The notes under the pieces are model-generated. The model saw nothing but the letters and a program-made list of their open reading frames with translations, was not told the DNA's origin and made no database searches. A stretch of 64,000 nucleotides of DNA, taken from the NCBI GenBank assembly GCA_002633005.1, contig NMRA01000084.1, positions 956,849 through 1,020,848 of the forward strand. The letters run 5' to 3'. This document shows positions 25,201 through 38,200 of the stretch, one piece after another (the first letter of the stretch is position 1; the number at the start of each line of letters is the position of its first letter). The DNA is from Phoronis australis. Lineage: Eukaryota > Phoronida > Phoronidae. Both the position numbers and the translations under genes were made by a program.

Positions 25201-28200
25201 TTTTTTCTGAAAAATTGATGTGTACTTCTCATTTGTTTTTTTGGGAAAATCTTTGTTTTCGTATCAGTACATAATATTTTTGTTCGTCAAATATTCAATC
25301 CTTTTAATCTCTATCATGATTATTGTTCAGATATTACCTTATTTGTGTTCTGCCTCTAGTTTATGTTGTGTTTTTTATCAAAAACTGCATCAGCCAACGA
25401 GAAGACAGCATCATCTCCAGAACAGACACCAGGTAGCAGCATTGCATGATCCTCCCATCCCCTGCCCCTGCTCTATATTGCATGTTCTCAATACTTATAC
25501 CCCTCAGCTCCAACAGTGAATTGAGACCATAATTATTACTGCATGCTCATTCCACACACCAACATTCCCTGGTGTTATTTTTTATTCGCAGAACGTTAGC
25601 TTAGGGAAGTGGTAGCATTTAGATATTTTAGTGGTTTGTTGTGTTCTTGTTTTAAGTCAGGATACACCAGTGCTTTTACTAGAAGATTTGGACAGAAAAT
25701 GCGCGTCGGTTGTGTAATGTAAACCCAGCATTAAAAGACAAAGACGTAAAGTGAAGTTCAGTCGTCAAAATTTCAAATCAAAATTCTCTACAGTCATCTT
25801 ATATATTGAAGTATAGGGCTAGCCTTGTTATTGGTGTTATTTTTCCACAGTTATTTTTTACATTATGGGTATCCATTTGAACTGCATGGTGAATTGTAGC
25901 CTATCCCTACAATAGGGTAAAAGGTTAAGGATTTTCAGGAAGTGATGTCAGTGCACTAATAATATTTTCATGTTGTGAACTGCATGTGGCAGAGATGACA
26001 CAACTAGGCATTGTTTGGAATGAATGCTCTGCATGACGTGGCTACGGTTGTGAGATGATCACCATCCTCCGATAGTGATTATGAGATTTATCGCACAGTG
26101 TGTTTTGCTATTTCATTTTGTAGGTCCTGTCTGTGTGAAGACATAGTGTTGTCAATGTTTGTATAATGTCATAGTGACTATTCATTTTCAGATGAGGGGA
26201 CTCTAGACACTGACAGAACAGAGGACAATGAAGGTGCTCAGAGCATGTACCTTATGTCATACTGTGTGCCGCAGACTTTAGTTCCTTTTCCTGCCCCATT
26301 TTCGTTCATTCTGGCATTCTAATTTCTTGTGTTCAACTTTTGGACAAGCCGTCTACACTCTGCTATTGTCATGTTGTACTTTGTGTATCACGTTTCAGCT
26401 CAAGGAGTCGTGTCAGAATTCCTGTCTAAACACTCTGATAGTGATGTATGACAAAGTATAAAAAATCACAGTATGGAGATACAGCTTTAGGGATATCCTT
26501 AGCAAACGACATTTTGAAAACTCAATGCAATATCTTTTTGCTAACACTCTTGCCACTAAACAGTACTTTCAAATATTTTGATTGTTGTCGGCGTATCATG
26601 ATTTCAAATCATTTAAGCAAATTTCAACCCCATGGACACCCTCTTTACCTCTCTCCCTTGCATATCTTTGTACACAACAGTATTGTTGAAAGTCAAAATT
26701 CTTACAAGTGTGTGTAGGCTCTTCTATGTAAGAGCTTTGACCTCCTGCGTGTGCTTAGATTATAATTTCAGGCATGACGTACAAAAATGTTGAACAATTT
26801 ATTCAAATTTTGATTTGATGTGGACTGCGTGAAAATATTTTTTTTTCTTTCAAACTCTTGGTTTCCAGAAGGGTTACATATTGTTGGTTGTGTTTGGTTT
26901 GTTTTGGTTTTTGACAGTTGCCATGTTACGCATGTTTCTTCATGTAGTTAACAAATGTTATAAGCATTAACATTTTCAATCATCTCATAGTTGTAGAATA
27001 AATAAATGATTTAATCCAATAAATGAACTAAGGATTTACACTTAGTGACCTTGTGTCCGCATCACGCAGACTGCAGCTTGGCTATTGTTGTTATGACCAA
27101 TAGGTGGTGCTGTGGTCAACTGGCATGGTGGATTGGAGGTCTACAATTACAACTCAAGACCATTGCCAATGTACTTCACTGCCTGACCAAAGCGCCATCT
27201 ATTGATGAAAACAACAATAGCTAACCTGAAATTTGTGAGATGTGTACACGTTGCTAATGGTCCTCAGTTCCAGTATTCAATTAATACTTTATTTATTCAT
27301 CAAGTGTTACAATGGTCAGTACACAGCTGCCACTCTTAGATGAAGAATAACAGATTTTTGACTACAATCATTCTGTTGTGTATGGCAATTTTTTATATAT
27401 GAAAATTGATGTTTTGGAGCACTGACTAGACTTTTCCAAGAAGGCTTGGCTGCCCTGTACCACATCACATGCATGAATCTTTGTAGTTAACGTTTTTTTT
27501 TTAATTGTGAGAAAATATTCTCTCCTTTGCATGCAGATTAGACGCCGTCTCAAACTGGTCAGTAGTTTGATTGAATGGTAGCATTTTGTTTGTGGGTTGT
27601 CCGGTTTCATGTGATCTTTTTAGATAAATTTTGTTTTCTCAACTCTCAGATTTTGTTTTCACTATATTTTTCTTTTTATGATCAATAATTGCATACTCGT
27701 AATTTTCAAATTGAAGTGTTTAAGTGTGGCATGATACACACTAGGCTTCCTGTTTGTTGGTTTCCTTTTAGTTCTTTTATTCCTTCACTGTGTTGCCCAG
27801 TCTGCATTCATTGTCTATTCATCTCTTTCAATGCTATATTTCTTAAATATGACTTGGAAGGGTAATGTGTGTCACAAAGGCATGATTACTGTTTTGAAGA
27901 TATAGCATTTCTATAAACTGTACTCTAATAATTTTGATTTTTTCAAATTTTGCATAGATGCAGATTTTTTCTGTTAATTTGAACACCTAAATTAAGATGT
28001 TAATACTTGATACACTCCATAAAAATCTATAATTTGTACGAAAAATTACGAATTATTATTTGTAGAAAAATTATGGATTGTACCATGCAAAGTGCTATTA
28101 ACTAACCGCAGTAGTGTTGAGAAATCAAAATGGAAATAAAAAATTCTACAATATGGTAATAGACCCAAATTGGTTATTTCAGGTGAAGAAAAGAAAGAAA

Positions 28201-28325
28201 AGACAAATCAGGATGAGGAAAAAGAGCCAGAAAAAGATGCTTTGGATGATAATGCGAATGAGACAGTGCAAGAGAATGAACAACAGAGTCAAGATATTGA
28301 GCAAAAGGAGGAAGATGCAGCATAA
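13296..28325 (+). CDS. ODAD4: Tetratricopeptide repeat protein 25 / outer dynein arm docking complex subunit 4
   Basis: Exons: 13296-13409, 15243-15374, 16401-16554, 16961-17028, 17661-17835, 18541-18816, 20077-20304, 21044-21251, 22122-22208, 22501-22697, 23023-23199, 23670-23735, 24257-24337, 24918-24992, 25394-25432, 26192-26233, 28183-28325. All phases agree; CDS 2262 nt, 753 aa (human about 672). It aligns with vertebrate TTC25 from the N-terminal TPRs (NCLVSRSKCYLQMGN; ALVFYHRGHKLRPEQQEF) through DFWRQQKPMYSRKRD and KYVLKNLEEIDQ to the C-terminal TPRs (AKSRAMDNLGRVYARMGKFE; TWLYHEIGRCHLELG; WQLNASVLIAQAE). The Glu/Asp-rich tail is built from small exons. TTC25 helps dock outer dynein arms on ciliary doublets. 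Exon 18541-18816 has no counterpart I know. The 24257, 24918 and 25394 exons have weak acceptors and rest mainly on phase and composition. An alternative first exon is listed separately. Confidence 0.9.
14262..14459 (+). CDS. ODAD4: Alternative first coding exon of TTC25 (exon 1B)
   Basis: ATG at 14262 opens 66 codons ending in phase 0 at a GT donor (14460). It therefore splices in frame to exon 15243, exactly as exon 1A (13296-13409) does. It encodes a Lys-rich basic start (KANKVKGKGEAPGQLKKK), an acidic linker and then FMHTSQFDRAIEVYNQ, the first part of a TPR. Exon 1A ends instead in CKQGEYRKAAESYTM. Both complete the same TPR when joined to ALEMKPEDKNC. Exon 1A resembles the vertebrate N-terminus (AEGE...GE..KAA). 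There is no AG acceptor usage between 1A and 1B that would read both in frame without the upstream stop at 14247-14250, so 1B is best read as a second start. The B isoform would be 781 aa. Confidence 0.7.
18211..18266 (+). repeat. Trinucleotide-rich low-complexity run in a TTC25 intron
   Basis: An interrupted (TTG)n/(TGC)n run about 275 bp upstream of exon 18541-18816. No other structure was seen. Confidence 0.7.
18541..18816 (+). CDS. ODAD4: Extra phase-1/phase-1 Cys-motif exon of TTC25
   Basis: This is a 276-nt exon bounded by ctcgcag and G|GTGTTT. It is open in the one frame (phase 1 in, phase 1 out) that joins both neighbours. It encodes LCEKCYKRTIDCRCHKF, a CxxC...CxC motif like a small metal site, then an RDPEVLNPEAVVPPRPSP stretch, then a Ser/Lys-rich end. 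In vertebrate TTC25 the flanking segments are nearly adjacent, so this looks like an insertion. Skipping it would keep the frame. The acceptor has a poor pyrimidine tract, which fits a cassette exon. Confidence 0.65.
21706..21984 (+). repeat. 31-bp minisatellite, nine units
   Basis: Nine tandem copies of a 31-bp unit (gggtctctatcacattcata... ending cattgccatat) lie in the TTC25 intron between exons 21044-21251 and 22122-22208. Units differ mainly at one position (attcat versus attcgt). Because 31 is not a multiple of 3 and the unit has no stops, all three forward frames stay open. This creates false ORFs. Confidence 0.97.
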
Positions 28326-29299
28326 CCCACAGACTCTTTTAAGTGCAGAGAATAAGACTTGATATCTACTGTTTTGTCCTGCATTGATGGTCTACACAGG
28401 CGAGATGTCTTATAGATAAGCCAACTAGTGTGCACCAGAACACAACGCTGCCCTCTATTGGCCCAGAAGTAGCATGATCTTGCCATTAGTTGGTTTGATT
28501 GTGATCACTGCCAATCTTAAGTGTTTATGCTGAAAAGCTATGTTGAACAGGGGTTTAAAAGGTCCCACCAGGTGTAGTGAAATTAAGAGAATATTGTGCA
28601 ATGATAGCAGGGTCGAAGATGATTTTCTGAAGTCTTTAAGGAGCTACGTTCCGTCCATTTTGTTTGGAGCTCATTTCCACGTGGAATTGAGAACAATGTT
28701 CAACTCATTTATAAAGTTTTGTATACTTTTAAAGAATTTCTTGACAAACATTTCACTGTTGGAAAATTTATTTATAAAATTTACATTCCCCATATAATTA
28801 TATATTATATACTTTTATGTACAATTTTGGAAAATACATGGTATTCTTTATACAATGACGTGTTGTGACATGAAACCCTGGATATCACAGTTGTGGAATG
28901 AACTCAGTAAAAATTACAAGAGTCATTACGCAAGACTAGAGTTATCAGATACTCAATTGGGCCAACATATTGATTGCACAGGAACTGAATGTCACCAAAC
29001 TGTTAATTAACTACCAACTCTTTCCACAAAATCCTATTTAAAGGTGGCTATAAACCTGACATGTGATCTAAAGTACTTGCTATTGACTGTTATAGCAGGT
29101 GGTTCTAATCAAAAGATAGTTTCTTGGATAAAATGTGGGTTTATAGCCCCGTTTAGTGCTAAACTTAAAACAAAACAAACAAAAGTATTGAGCCGTAAAC
29201 GATTGCATAGACGACGCAGATAGAGATTCTAAAACACAAAACAATCCTTAACGCAATGAAACCCAACGTTATATCAACAATAACTAAAGATGAAACTAG
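28326..29299. other. Convergent 3' region between TTC25 and GMPPA
   Basis: 974 bp separate the two stop codons and must hold both 3' UTRs. On the GMPPA strand an AATAAA is present near 28765 (plus-strand tttatt). No clear canonical AATAAA was seen just after the TTC25 stop. At about 28448-28470, ctgccctctattggcc is the reverse complement of a CTCF-core-like word with one mismatch. Confidence 0.5.
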
Positions 29300-32200
29300 C
29301 TATAAGATAATCTGGTTTTTGAATGAGCCACTGAGCTCCTTATTTGGAAGTACGACAGTGTTGAGTATGATGACTTCAGAGGGCACCTGCACACCAGAAC
29401 CTAAAAGGAAAAAGGAACAGCAAATTATCTTCTGATTGAACTCTACTTGGCATACTAAACAATTCTTATAAAGCTGTAGTAAACCTGCTTTCCCTCAAAA
29501 AACGAACTTGATTTAATACTTAATTGAAAGGAGATAATACTGATGATAAAAATTGGATGCCAACTTACAAGATATAGTAGGACAAACCTTGATATAAAGT
29601 TGAGAATTTGTCCACTTCTCCATGAGGAAATATTAAAGAACAAAGTTTTATGATTTTTATGAAAAAACTTGCAATGCTGCAGCAAATAAAACTGAACCGA
29701 TAATTAAGAAACCTGTAGTGCTTTTGAGATTTCATCTTGGAATATTTTTATCAATTGAAATTAAATTTGGCCTTCACGTTGCCAATACCATTGTACCTTT
29801 CTTTTTTGCTAAGTTTTATTTTACAATTACTGGCAGATTGGTATAAAGTCAAAAATCAAATTTTACAGGCTTTCCACTTTCACAAAATATATCATTTTTA
29901 TTACTAAAAGCTAAAATCAATACTTTAGCAGATATGTGGCTAAATCCATAGGCTTGTCGATAAGGGCCTACATAATCTGAATGTCACAGTACACCAAATT
30001 GCCTTACAGCTCTCATCTGATATTTGGTTTCCAATCACAAAGTTGAACCATTTTATTTTGTTGCAAGCAAATTTATTTCCCTAAATGATCTTGTAGCTCA
30101 ACATATTTCTAAATGCATACCAATGACTGTGATTGATGGGTTCAGTTTGCCTGTGTCACTGAACAAGTCTTTGCTCTCAATTTTGGCGAATGGTTTGTTG
30201 GGGTTAGGGTCGTTGGGCGTGCCCTCTATACGACTCCAGCGACCAATCGAAGTTTTCCATCCAATAATACTGTGGATGATGAGACTGTGTTCCTGAAACA
30301 TAAAAATTTTCTTACACTCAGACAACCTGATCTACACTTCAGTCGTTAATTCTTTCTAGATCTCATGAAATAAATACGAGACACATGTTACACTTGCAAC
30401 CAAGGACTGTTTGATTATTTGAAATGAAAAACTTGACACAGAGGACTTCCATACATATACATCAAAATTAAGCATATCTCAGCAAATTCACAAAATAGTA
30501 CTTCGTCAAGCTGAAAACATCACAGATTTAAAGTTACATAATCTCTTCTAGTCTTAGCTTGATAACCACTCACTGGATAGCTAACTAGAACTTACATAAT
30601 TAAAATTTTTATTCAGATATGGTCAAGACTGGACATAAACACACATTAATTGCAACAATATATCAACCGGTCATCTTTGTGCACCAAATGTATACAAAAA
30701 TGGCCACAACAGCCCAAGTGACCACTATTCACACCAGACATATAAGACGGGCAAACTAACTTACTTTGATGACTGAGTCCCCCATCACCATTGATTCGCG
30801 CACGCGCACCCCTGCTTGTATGGTAACATTAGGACCTATAGTCACGTTGGGTCCAAGACAAGCTGTACGGTGAACACGGGCTGTGTCATCGATACAGACG
30901 TCACCAATAATCTGTGGACCATTGCTATCCTTTTTCCGCAGGCGTTCTTTGTGGGTATCATGATACATCGCCAAGTAGTGTCGGTTGGCATAGATCGCCG
31001 CACTAGAAATAGAAGGACGCTTAAAAAAGGCATACATTGAATACAGTTTTGCACCATGCAAGATGCAGTCTCTCCTGTTTACACGATCCTTGTGTAGAAC
31101 CATATTAACCATATTAACCACATTAACGATATTTCATGTGTTTCAATACTCTTCCGCCTTTGACAACAGAAAAGTTTGAAGATCTAGACCAAGTTGATAG
31201 GTCATACAGTTGATGCGCACAGAGGCACTCTCAATCTGCAGAGAATACAGTCAGAAATTTTCAGTCGAAAGTGTTCTGGTTTTGTCAAAGTTGTGGCAAA
31301 ATGCCAGGAGAAGAACAGATTAAAATCAAAATCATCATTTGAGAATTAGCTGGAAAGCTTTCCTTTGAAATTTCATCAATGTTTAACAACAAACTTGGTC
31401 AACTTCTTGAAAATTATTGTATCTAGGAAAACTTATTCGACGTCACTGAAAAACAGACCTAGTGTTGGTTATTTCAGACATTTTAAATTAACTTCTAAGT
31501 GAATGACCCTTGTAGTTAATAAGAGAGTAATTTTGTGAAAATTCATAGTCCTACATGATAAACCACCACTGCTTTGTGAATGGCTTCAATCACTGTTACA
31601 CTGAACACAAGGTGGCAGCACAAGTATCCCTCACAAAAAAGACAGCCACAAATCCCTCGAAATGTCCAGGCTTACCCAGCTGTCTTGATTTGACTCCAGA
31701 AATTCTTTGTGCTGAAGGCGTAGAGGGTCTCTTTCTCAATAAGTTCCACAAATATGTCTTGCTCCAGCTGAATGCGTTCTTTTCGCTGGTTCTCGAACGA
31801 GTTCAAACTGCAATTGGAAGAATCAGTGGCCATACAGGTCAATTTGAAAAGAATGCCTTGATTTCAAGAAGTTCAAAAGAATTAACAAAAATTATAAAGC
31901 AAAACTGAAAATGTTTCAAAATACTTTCCATAAAACCATTGGAAAGGTTGAAACATTATACAAAGAAATGAATAATGGCTTTACGTCACTTAAGATGAAG
32001 GGAAAACTTTGTGGGGACATTACGCAATTTGCATTTACCAGTAAAATATTCTCTTTAACACCAATATAATATTATGGTGAAATTTCACTAATTACTACTT
32101 AAAAAAGAATTGCCACTTTTCAAATTTTCTAACATTGCTGCGAATAACCTCAGTCTTCCAACTGCACTGTAGCTGTGGTGCAGAGCTAAAAAAACATAAC

Positions 32201-35200
32201 TCATTCATTTGATGCCAGTATCTTTCACAAGGAATAGAAATTAAAATTCACTTGTGAGATTTCACCATCAACTTAAAATGCACCAAGTCCACAGTATTCA
32301 CTACTTCCATCCACATGCCTTATGAGTTTTCATTAAGTAGATGACTGAAACAGTATTTTAAGTCACGGTGGCCACAGTTCTCGAAACGGTCAGGTTTTCT
32401 ACAATTTGCAAATGGTAGTTGATAAAATTAGAATATCTAAGCTCTTCATCTCAAAGGTTTGAATGTGAAAAGGGTTAGTTCCTTCAAGAAGAGAATGGAG
32501 ACTGGTGAAATGCTACCACACAAACACATGGGACAGAAACTAACCATAGCGAAAATTCCACACAATCTGAATTGCGGAATTATTAGAATTAAGAGTACAG
32601 CCTTTGCGTAATGGGACAGTGTCAAACTATCCTAACTGACACGCTTCATGACTATGTCGCAGCAATTTTAGAACAAAACAATTTTAAGTACATGTAACAC
32701 TTAACACAATACAATCATTTCATATACATATATTATGCTTTACAGCAGCTTATCATGAAATCTAAAATGGCAATAGTTTCGACGCAATCATCTTCCAGGG
32801 TTCTGTTTCATACACAGAGACTTAAGACTTAAGTTGGAAACGTGGTCTTGCGCTTCACAAAAATACTTTAACTATTTAACTAGAAAAATAATCCAATCCC
32901 AATCGAGCAAAACTGCAAAATCTCTGAGAATATACCACAGAACTGCTAGTTACAGGCAGAGATAATTTCTATAAATTATTTCTAGACTGTGACATGCTCA
33001 GAATTTCTTTGTTAAACATACCTTCAGAAATTGTGGGAGTATAAGACTAAACGTTTCATGTTAAGTCTTAAATCACTTTTTACGAAACAGTTTGACACAA
33101 TACAGAGCAATAAGCTGCCAAGCATGGTGGACACAACATTGCGCGCCTCAAAGCGGGAGACTCCGAGAAGCATATTAAGTGAAACTGTCTCATTCTGAAC
33201 AGAGTCACTGCCACCTCCTGTAAGTTTTACTTCAAGGATATGTAGGACCCAGCTTTTCTACTTTTAGAAAATACAGACTTTTACTGACTCAGTGAAACTC
33301 TATAGCTTTGTTCATAATTGGCTAAATATGTAGACTTGTCAGTAAGGTCCTACAGAACCATATTTTTTTATTATCATTTCTACACAAAGCACATGACAGT
33401 ACAGATCAAGTTTGAGTCTAATACGGGAAAAGAAACTTACAAAAAATTAGCGACGTTGCGTCCAAATCTCACGGACTTCAGTTTGCCTTGTGACATTATT
33501 GTTATTCTGACCAATTGGTGGCGTTTTGACCAGACGGCACGGCATTGACGTCAGAACACCATCTTATACGTGTGACAAATCGAATCTTAAACCTCCTATT
33601 TTATTTAAATGAAACAGTCCATAAAAATGCGTACGTCACAACATCGTCGTCCTAGTTACGGGGACACTTATGATTCGGCTATTTTTACCCACCTGTACGC
33701 CACTGGACATGATTTCAATACTGACAATGTCACTATCTTAGACTGTGAGGACGACTGGTTCAGAAGGGGTATAAAGGAAGCTCTCCGTAAGCGCATTGAG
33801 ATTCCCTCTTTAAATAAAAGATTGAAGCGGTTTAAGATTTGATTTGTCACACGTATGGGATGGTGTTTTGACGTCAAAATGCCAGCAATTGACCAGAATA
33901 ACAATAACGTCACAAGCCAAGCTGAAGTCCATGAGATGCGGACGCAACGTCGCTAATTCTTGATAATTTTTTTCCAGTATTAGACTCAAATTTGATCTGT
34001 TTTCTCAACTGGATGTCTCAACATTTTCATGCTTTCATATGACAGTATATTCTGAAGCAGCCATACCCACACAAAGAGAGGTTAATTGGGGAACATCACC
34101 TCGACCATCTTGCCATGAACTTTTTATGAAAGAGCAACTAATTCACAAATAAGTAAATTCTAGAGACAACTGAACATCAAACCAAAATGTTAATAACCCT
34201 TGGCCCCATAAATTAACTCATAATCGGAGTGAATAATTTAAAAATAACTGCAACAAAAAATAACCATAACTGTAAAACATGGTGTTTCGCATTAATGGCT
34301 AACAGCCACCTTCAGGTGTGGCAAATAAAGCAAAACGCCATTTTCTGCAATCATGTTTCACAATCTGAATTAGTTTTCTATTGCGGTTACTTTTAAATTC
34401 TTAACACTATTCTGGCCAGACACTGATGGTACAACTTCAATTTAAGACAGAGCAATTTAGTTTGCTAAAAAATAGGCTGATAAAAATGTACAATGAAATA
34501 ACATTTGAACATTTTATTAAAACCAAAATGATGACAAAACGACTTACGCACTATGGAGTAAGTGTCTACAAAATAATTTAAACAAAATTAAATAACGGAA
34601 ATAAATTTTGTTCGAGCGTACCATGAGAACGTAAAAACATTATTAACGTTTAACTCACCTACCGAAATTTGATAACTGTACATCTGAGAGTGCTATGTTT
34701 AAATTAAGATTAGACTAGGATTTAGTGATTGAAGTGATTGTATTTCTCCTAGGGGAATTTGAAAATGAGCAGAGAGACTACTAGGAAAAGTGACGGATGA
34801 GTTAAAACAGAAACAAAAGCCGAGAGCAGGTTGCGTGGTTGGTCACGCATGGTTAATTACCTGGTCCTGCGTATGGAAAACAAAGATATAAATGATTAAT
34901 AGTTACACTGAAGCAACCTGACAAGACAGTAGCTTGGCCATGGTAGTTAGTGATGACCAACACTCAACACAATACTCATTACTGCATCATCAAAAGAGTG
35001 GAAATCTGCATTATACCCATGCACTCGTACAAGCTTCTAATAGACACCAGGAACCAATTTTACCAAAGGACATATAATTAACTCCAATCCAATCAAAGCT
35101 AACATTATCGTAGACAGGTTTACATTAAAGCGAAATCTAGTAACTGACGGTAGGTTGATAAGCTATCATATTTAGACTTATTGAACACTTTCACGAACCA

Positions 35201-38200
35201 GATGTAAGAACTATTTGCCAATTACCAGTAAGGTTACCTAGGACCGTAATAAACGACCTCAACTCTAAGTAAAATACCGAAAAAAGTATGTTTTGCTAAC
35301 TATTAAAAGTATTTCTGAAAAGAGAAAGATCGAGGATTTTACAAATATGCTTCTTATTACTGTGTTATACAGAATTTGTTAAATGCACGACACTTTTCAT
35401 TGTTCACAGTCTTTATTCCGTTACGTTCATACTTTCGGAACAAAACTCTACTCTCAACTGAACAAAGATACAGTAACTGACCTAGCGACATAATTAAAAG
35501 ACACACGATATTTTGAAATTAACATACTTGTTTCATTCTCAAGTGAAGATAAAATGACGCAGTAATGCCACCACAGAGTATAAGCTGACGACACACACAG
35601 TGAGACACGGCGGGTGTGAAATACTGCAAAGAATGACTAATGAATGGGGGTAACAGAAAAGTCACGCAAACAAGTGTAACGTGCGGCGCGACCCTGTTTG
35701 CTGCTCATTCAAAACAGGCTTCTCAAAAGCAATTAAAAGGGACTCTAATACTTTCAAACGCAGCACATCTTGCTCCATGTAGTGAATTGACGTGTTTTCC
35801 ACAATTTCTTGACGGGTGATTTTACGTGCGTTACATTGCAGAAAATGATCTTGAATGGCGCCATTTTGAAGATGCATGGATAACCGACGGGAAAGACTGC
35901 AAACCGTTTGACCAATGTAACATTGTTTGACGTTTGAACGAAGACATAGGGCATACAAACTCATAAACAACACTACACTGTGCAACAGGGCGGACTTTCG
36001 ATTTAGAAATGTTATTTTTCATGACCAAGTTGGAGGACTTCCTATTCCGATAATAAATAATTATTACTGTGTCTGTATTATTGTCACATGACCACGTTTA
36101 TTAAGTCAAAATTCCATGTGCAAGAAAAGTACATGCATAACAAAAATAACCCCCGGCTGATTTTAAAACACTTTTTAAATGAAAACCTTACATTATGTCT
36201 CAAAAACGCTGTTAGGATTTTGTCTTAAAATGCCTTGTTTTCATATGCTGAGTGATATACAAATGAAACCAGGTTTTTTTACATAAAATGCCTGGTGTTT
36301 TACGAGTTAATTTGGCATAAAACCCAAACTAAGTGAATAACCAAAAAGACACAGTAGTAAGAAGCATTTAAAATCCTGAATATTTCTCCTTTCAGAAAAT
36401 AATTCATATAATTTTTAACGGTTGACAAAGCATTAGATTTTTTTGATATTTGACTTAGAGTTGAGGTCATTTATTGACTAGATTAACCTTAACATCAAAG
36501 TTATGACTGTCGTAACTAAGCCTGCAATGATGACCTTTGGTATAATGGTCTCCAAGTTTCTAAAAAAGCCAGTTTCAACTGGAGACTGTAAATCAGGTAG
36601 GCTGAAATTTAGCAATGACAGGTCTAAGGTACAAGTCAGGTTTCCAACACAAGTCAGGTCTGCAGCACAAATCAGGTCTACAATGCAAGTTAGGTCTACA
36701 AAACAAGTTTGGTCTAGAACACAAGTCTGGTCTACAGCACAAGTCTGGTCTACAATACAAGTCAAGTCTACAATTAAGTCAGGTCAACAACACAAGTCAG
36801 GTATGCAATATAAGTCTGGTCTACAACACTTAGTCTGGTCTACAACACTTAGTCTGGTCTACAACACTTAGTCTGGTCTACAACACTTAGTCTGGTCTAC
36901 AGTACAAGTCTGGGTCTACAATAAAGTCAAGTCTACAATAATAAGTCAGGTCAACAACACAAGTCAGGTATGCAACACAAGTCTAGTCTACAACACTTAG
37001 TCTGGTCTACAACACTTAGTCTGGTCTACAACACTTAGTCTGGTCTACAACACTTAGTCTGGTCTACAACACTTAGTCTGGTCTACAACACTTAGTCTGG
37101 TCTACAACACTTAGTCTGGTCTACAATAATAAGTCTGGTCTACAAGACAAGTCTGGTCTACAACACAAGTCCAGTCTACAACACAAGTCCGGTCTACAAT
37201 ACAAGTCGGGTTTACAATAGAAGTCAGGTTTACAATATAAATCAGATCCAATAAGCCTGAAACAAACCTTGCCCAGTTCTCTTCTCGGATCTTCTTCGCA
37301 TGGTTTCCTATGAAATCGAATATCTCCGTTGAAAGCAGATAGATGCCACAATTAATCTTCTGACTGACAAACGTCTCTGGCTTCTCCACGTAGTGTAGTA
37401 CTTTCTTGGTATCTTGGTCTTCCACAACACATCCGTAGTTGAGTGACTGCTCTCTAGTCGACTAAACGACAAAAAGTTTCTGATAACTAACAGAAAGGTT
37501 ATGTAGGGACTAAAATATCCAAGTTTGATTAGTGGAGTATCCCATCTCAAAAATGGATGAACCAAAGAGTTGCAATGACCTTGACACAAAATCATTCTAA
37601 AACAATCTTACGCTTTAAAATCAATTGGAGCACATGCAGTAAAACAAAAGGTAAAACCACAAACAATTACAGGGGGGTTGAAATTAGTACCACTATGTTT
37701 AGGGTAAAATGTAGCTAGTTTGCCAGTTGTGATTGCAGGTTTTGAGACAAGAAGCACACATTGCAGTTCAAAACTTGTTTAAAACCTAAAGGAAGCTTTT
37801 CAAAATACAACTTCATGGTTTTGCATATAGAATACATCTAGTAATCACAACATGAGTAATGAACGTTAACATGCATTATTACAAATCCCCCACCAAAAAC
37901 TAAAAGCATTTCCAACACTACTTAGAAGAATTTACAAATGGTGATGCACGTGGTGCTAAAATTGCATTAGGTGCTACATCTCATTTTCCAACCAGCAACT
38001 ACAATGCTTCTCACCACTTTGGATTACAAAAGCCACTTACCACTGCACCTGGGCACTATCACAGGCTTTTTTGTGTTTGAAGTAGGGAACAGAGATGGGT
38101 GTCGGTGATAACCGCTGCCTGCTTGTGACAAGTTTTAAGTATTAAAATATTCCTTGCCACCCATTTTAGACACTGGGGACTAAAAACTCTAAATCTGTCA

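Noticed and set aside
36478-36871. Cys/Asp repeat frames that look like a small repetitive secreted protein
   Set aside because: They are translations of the 18-19-bp minisatellite. There is no signal peptide or conserved exon structure.
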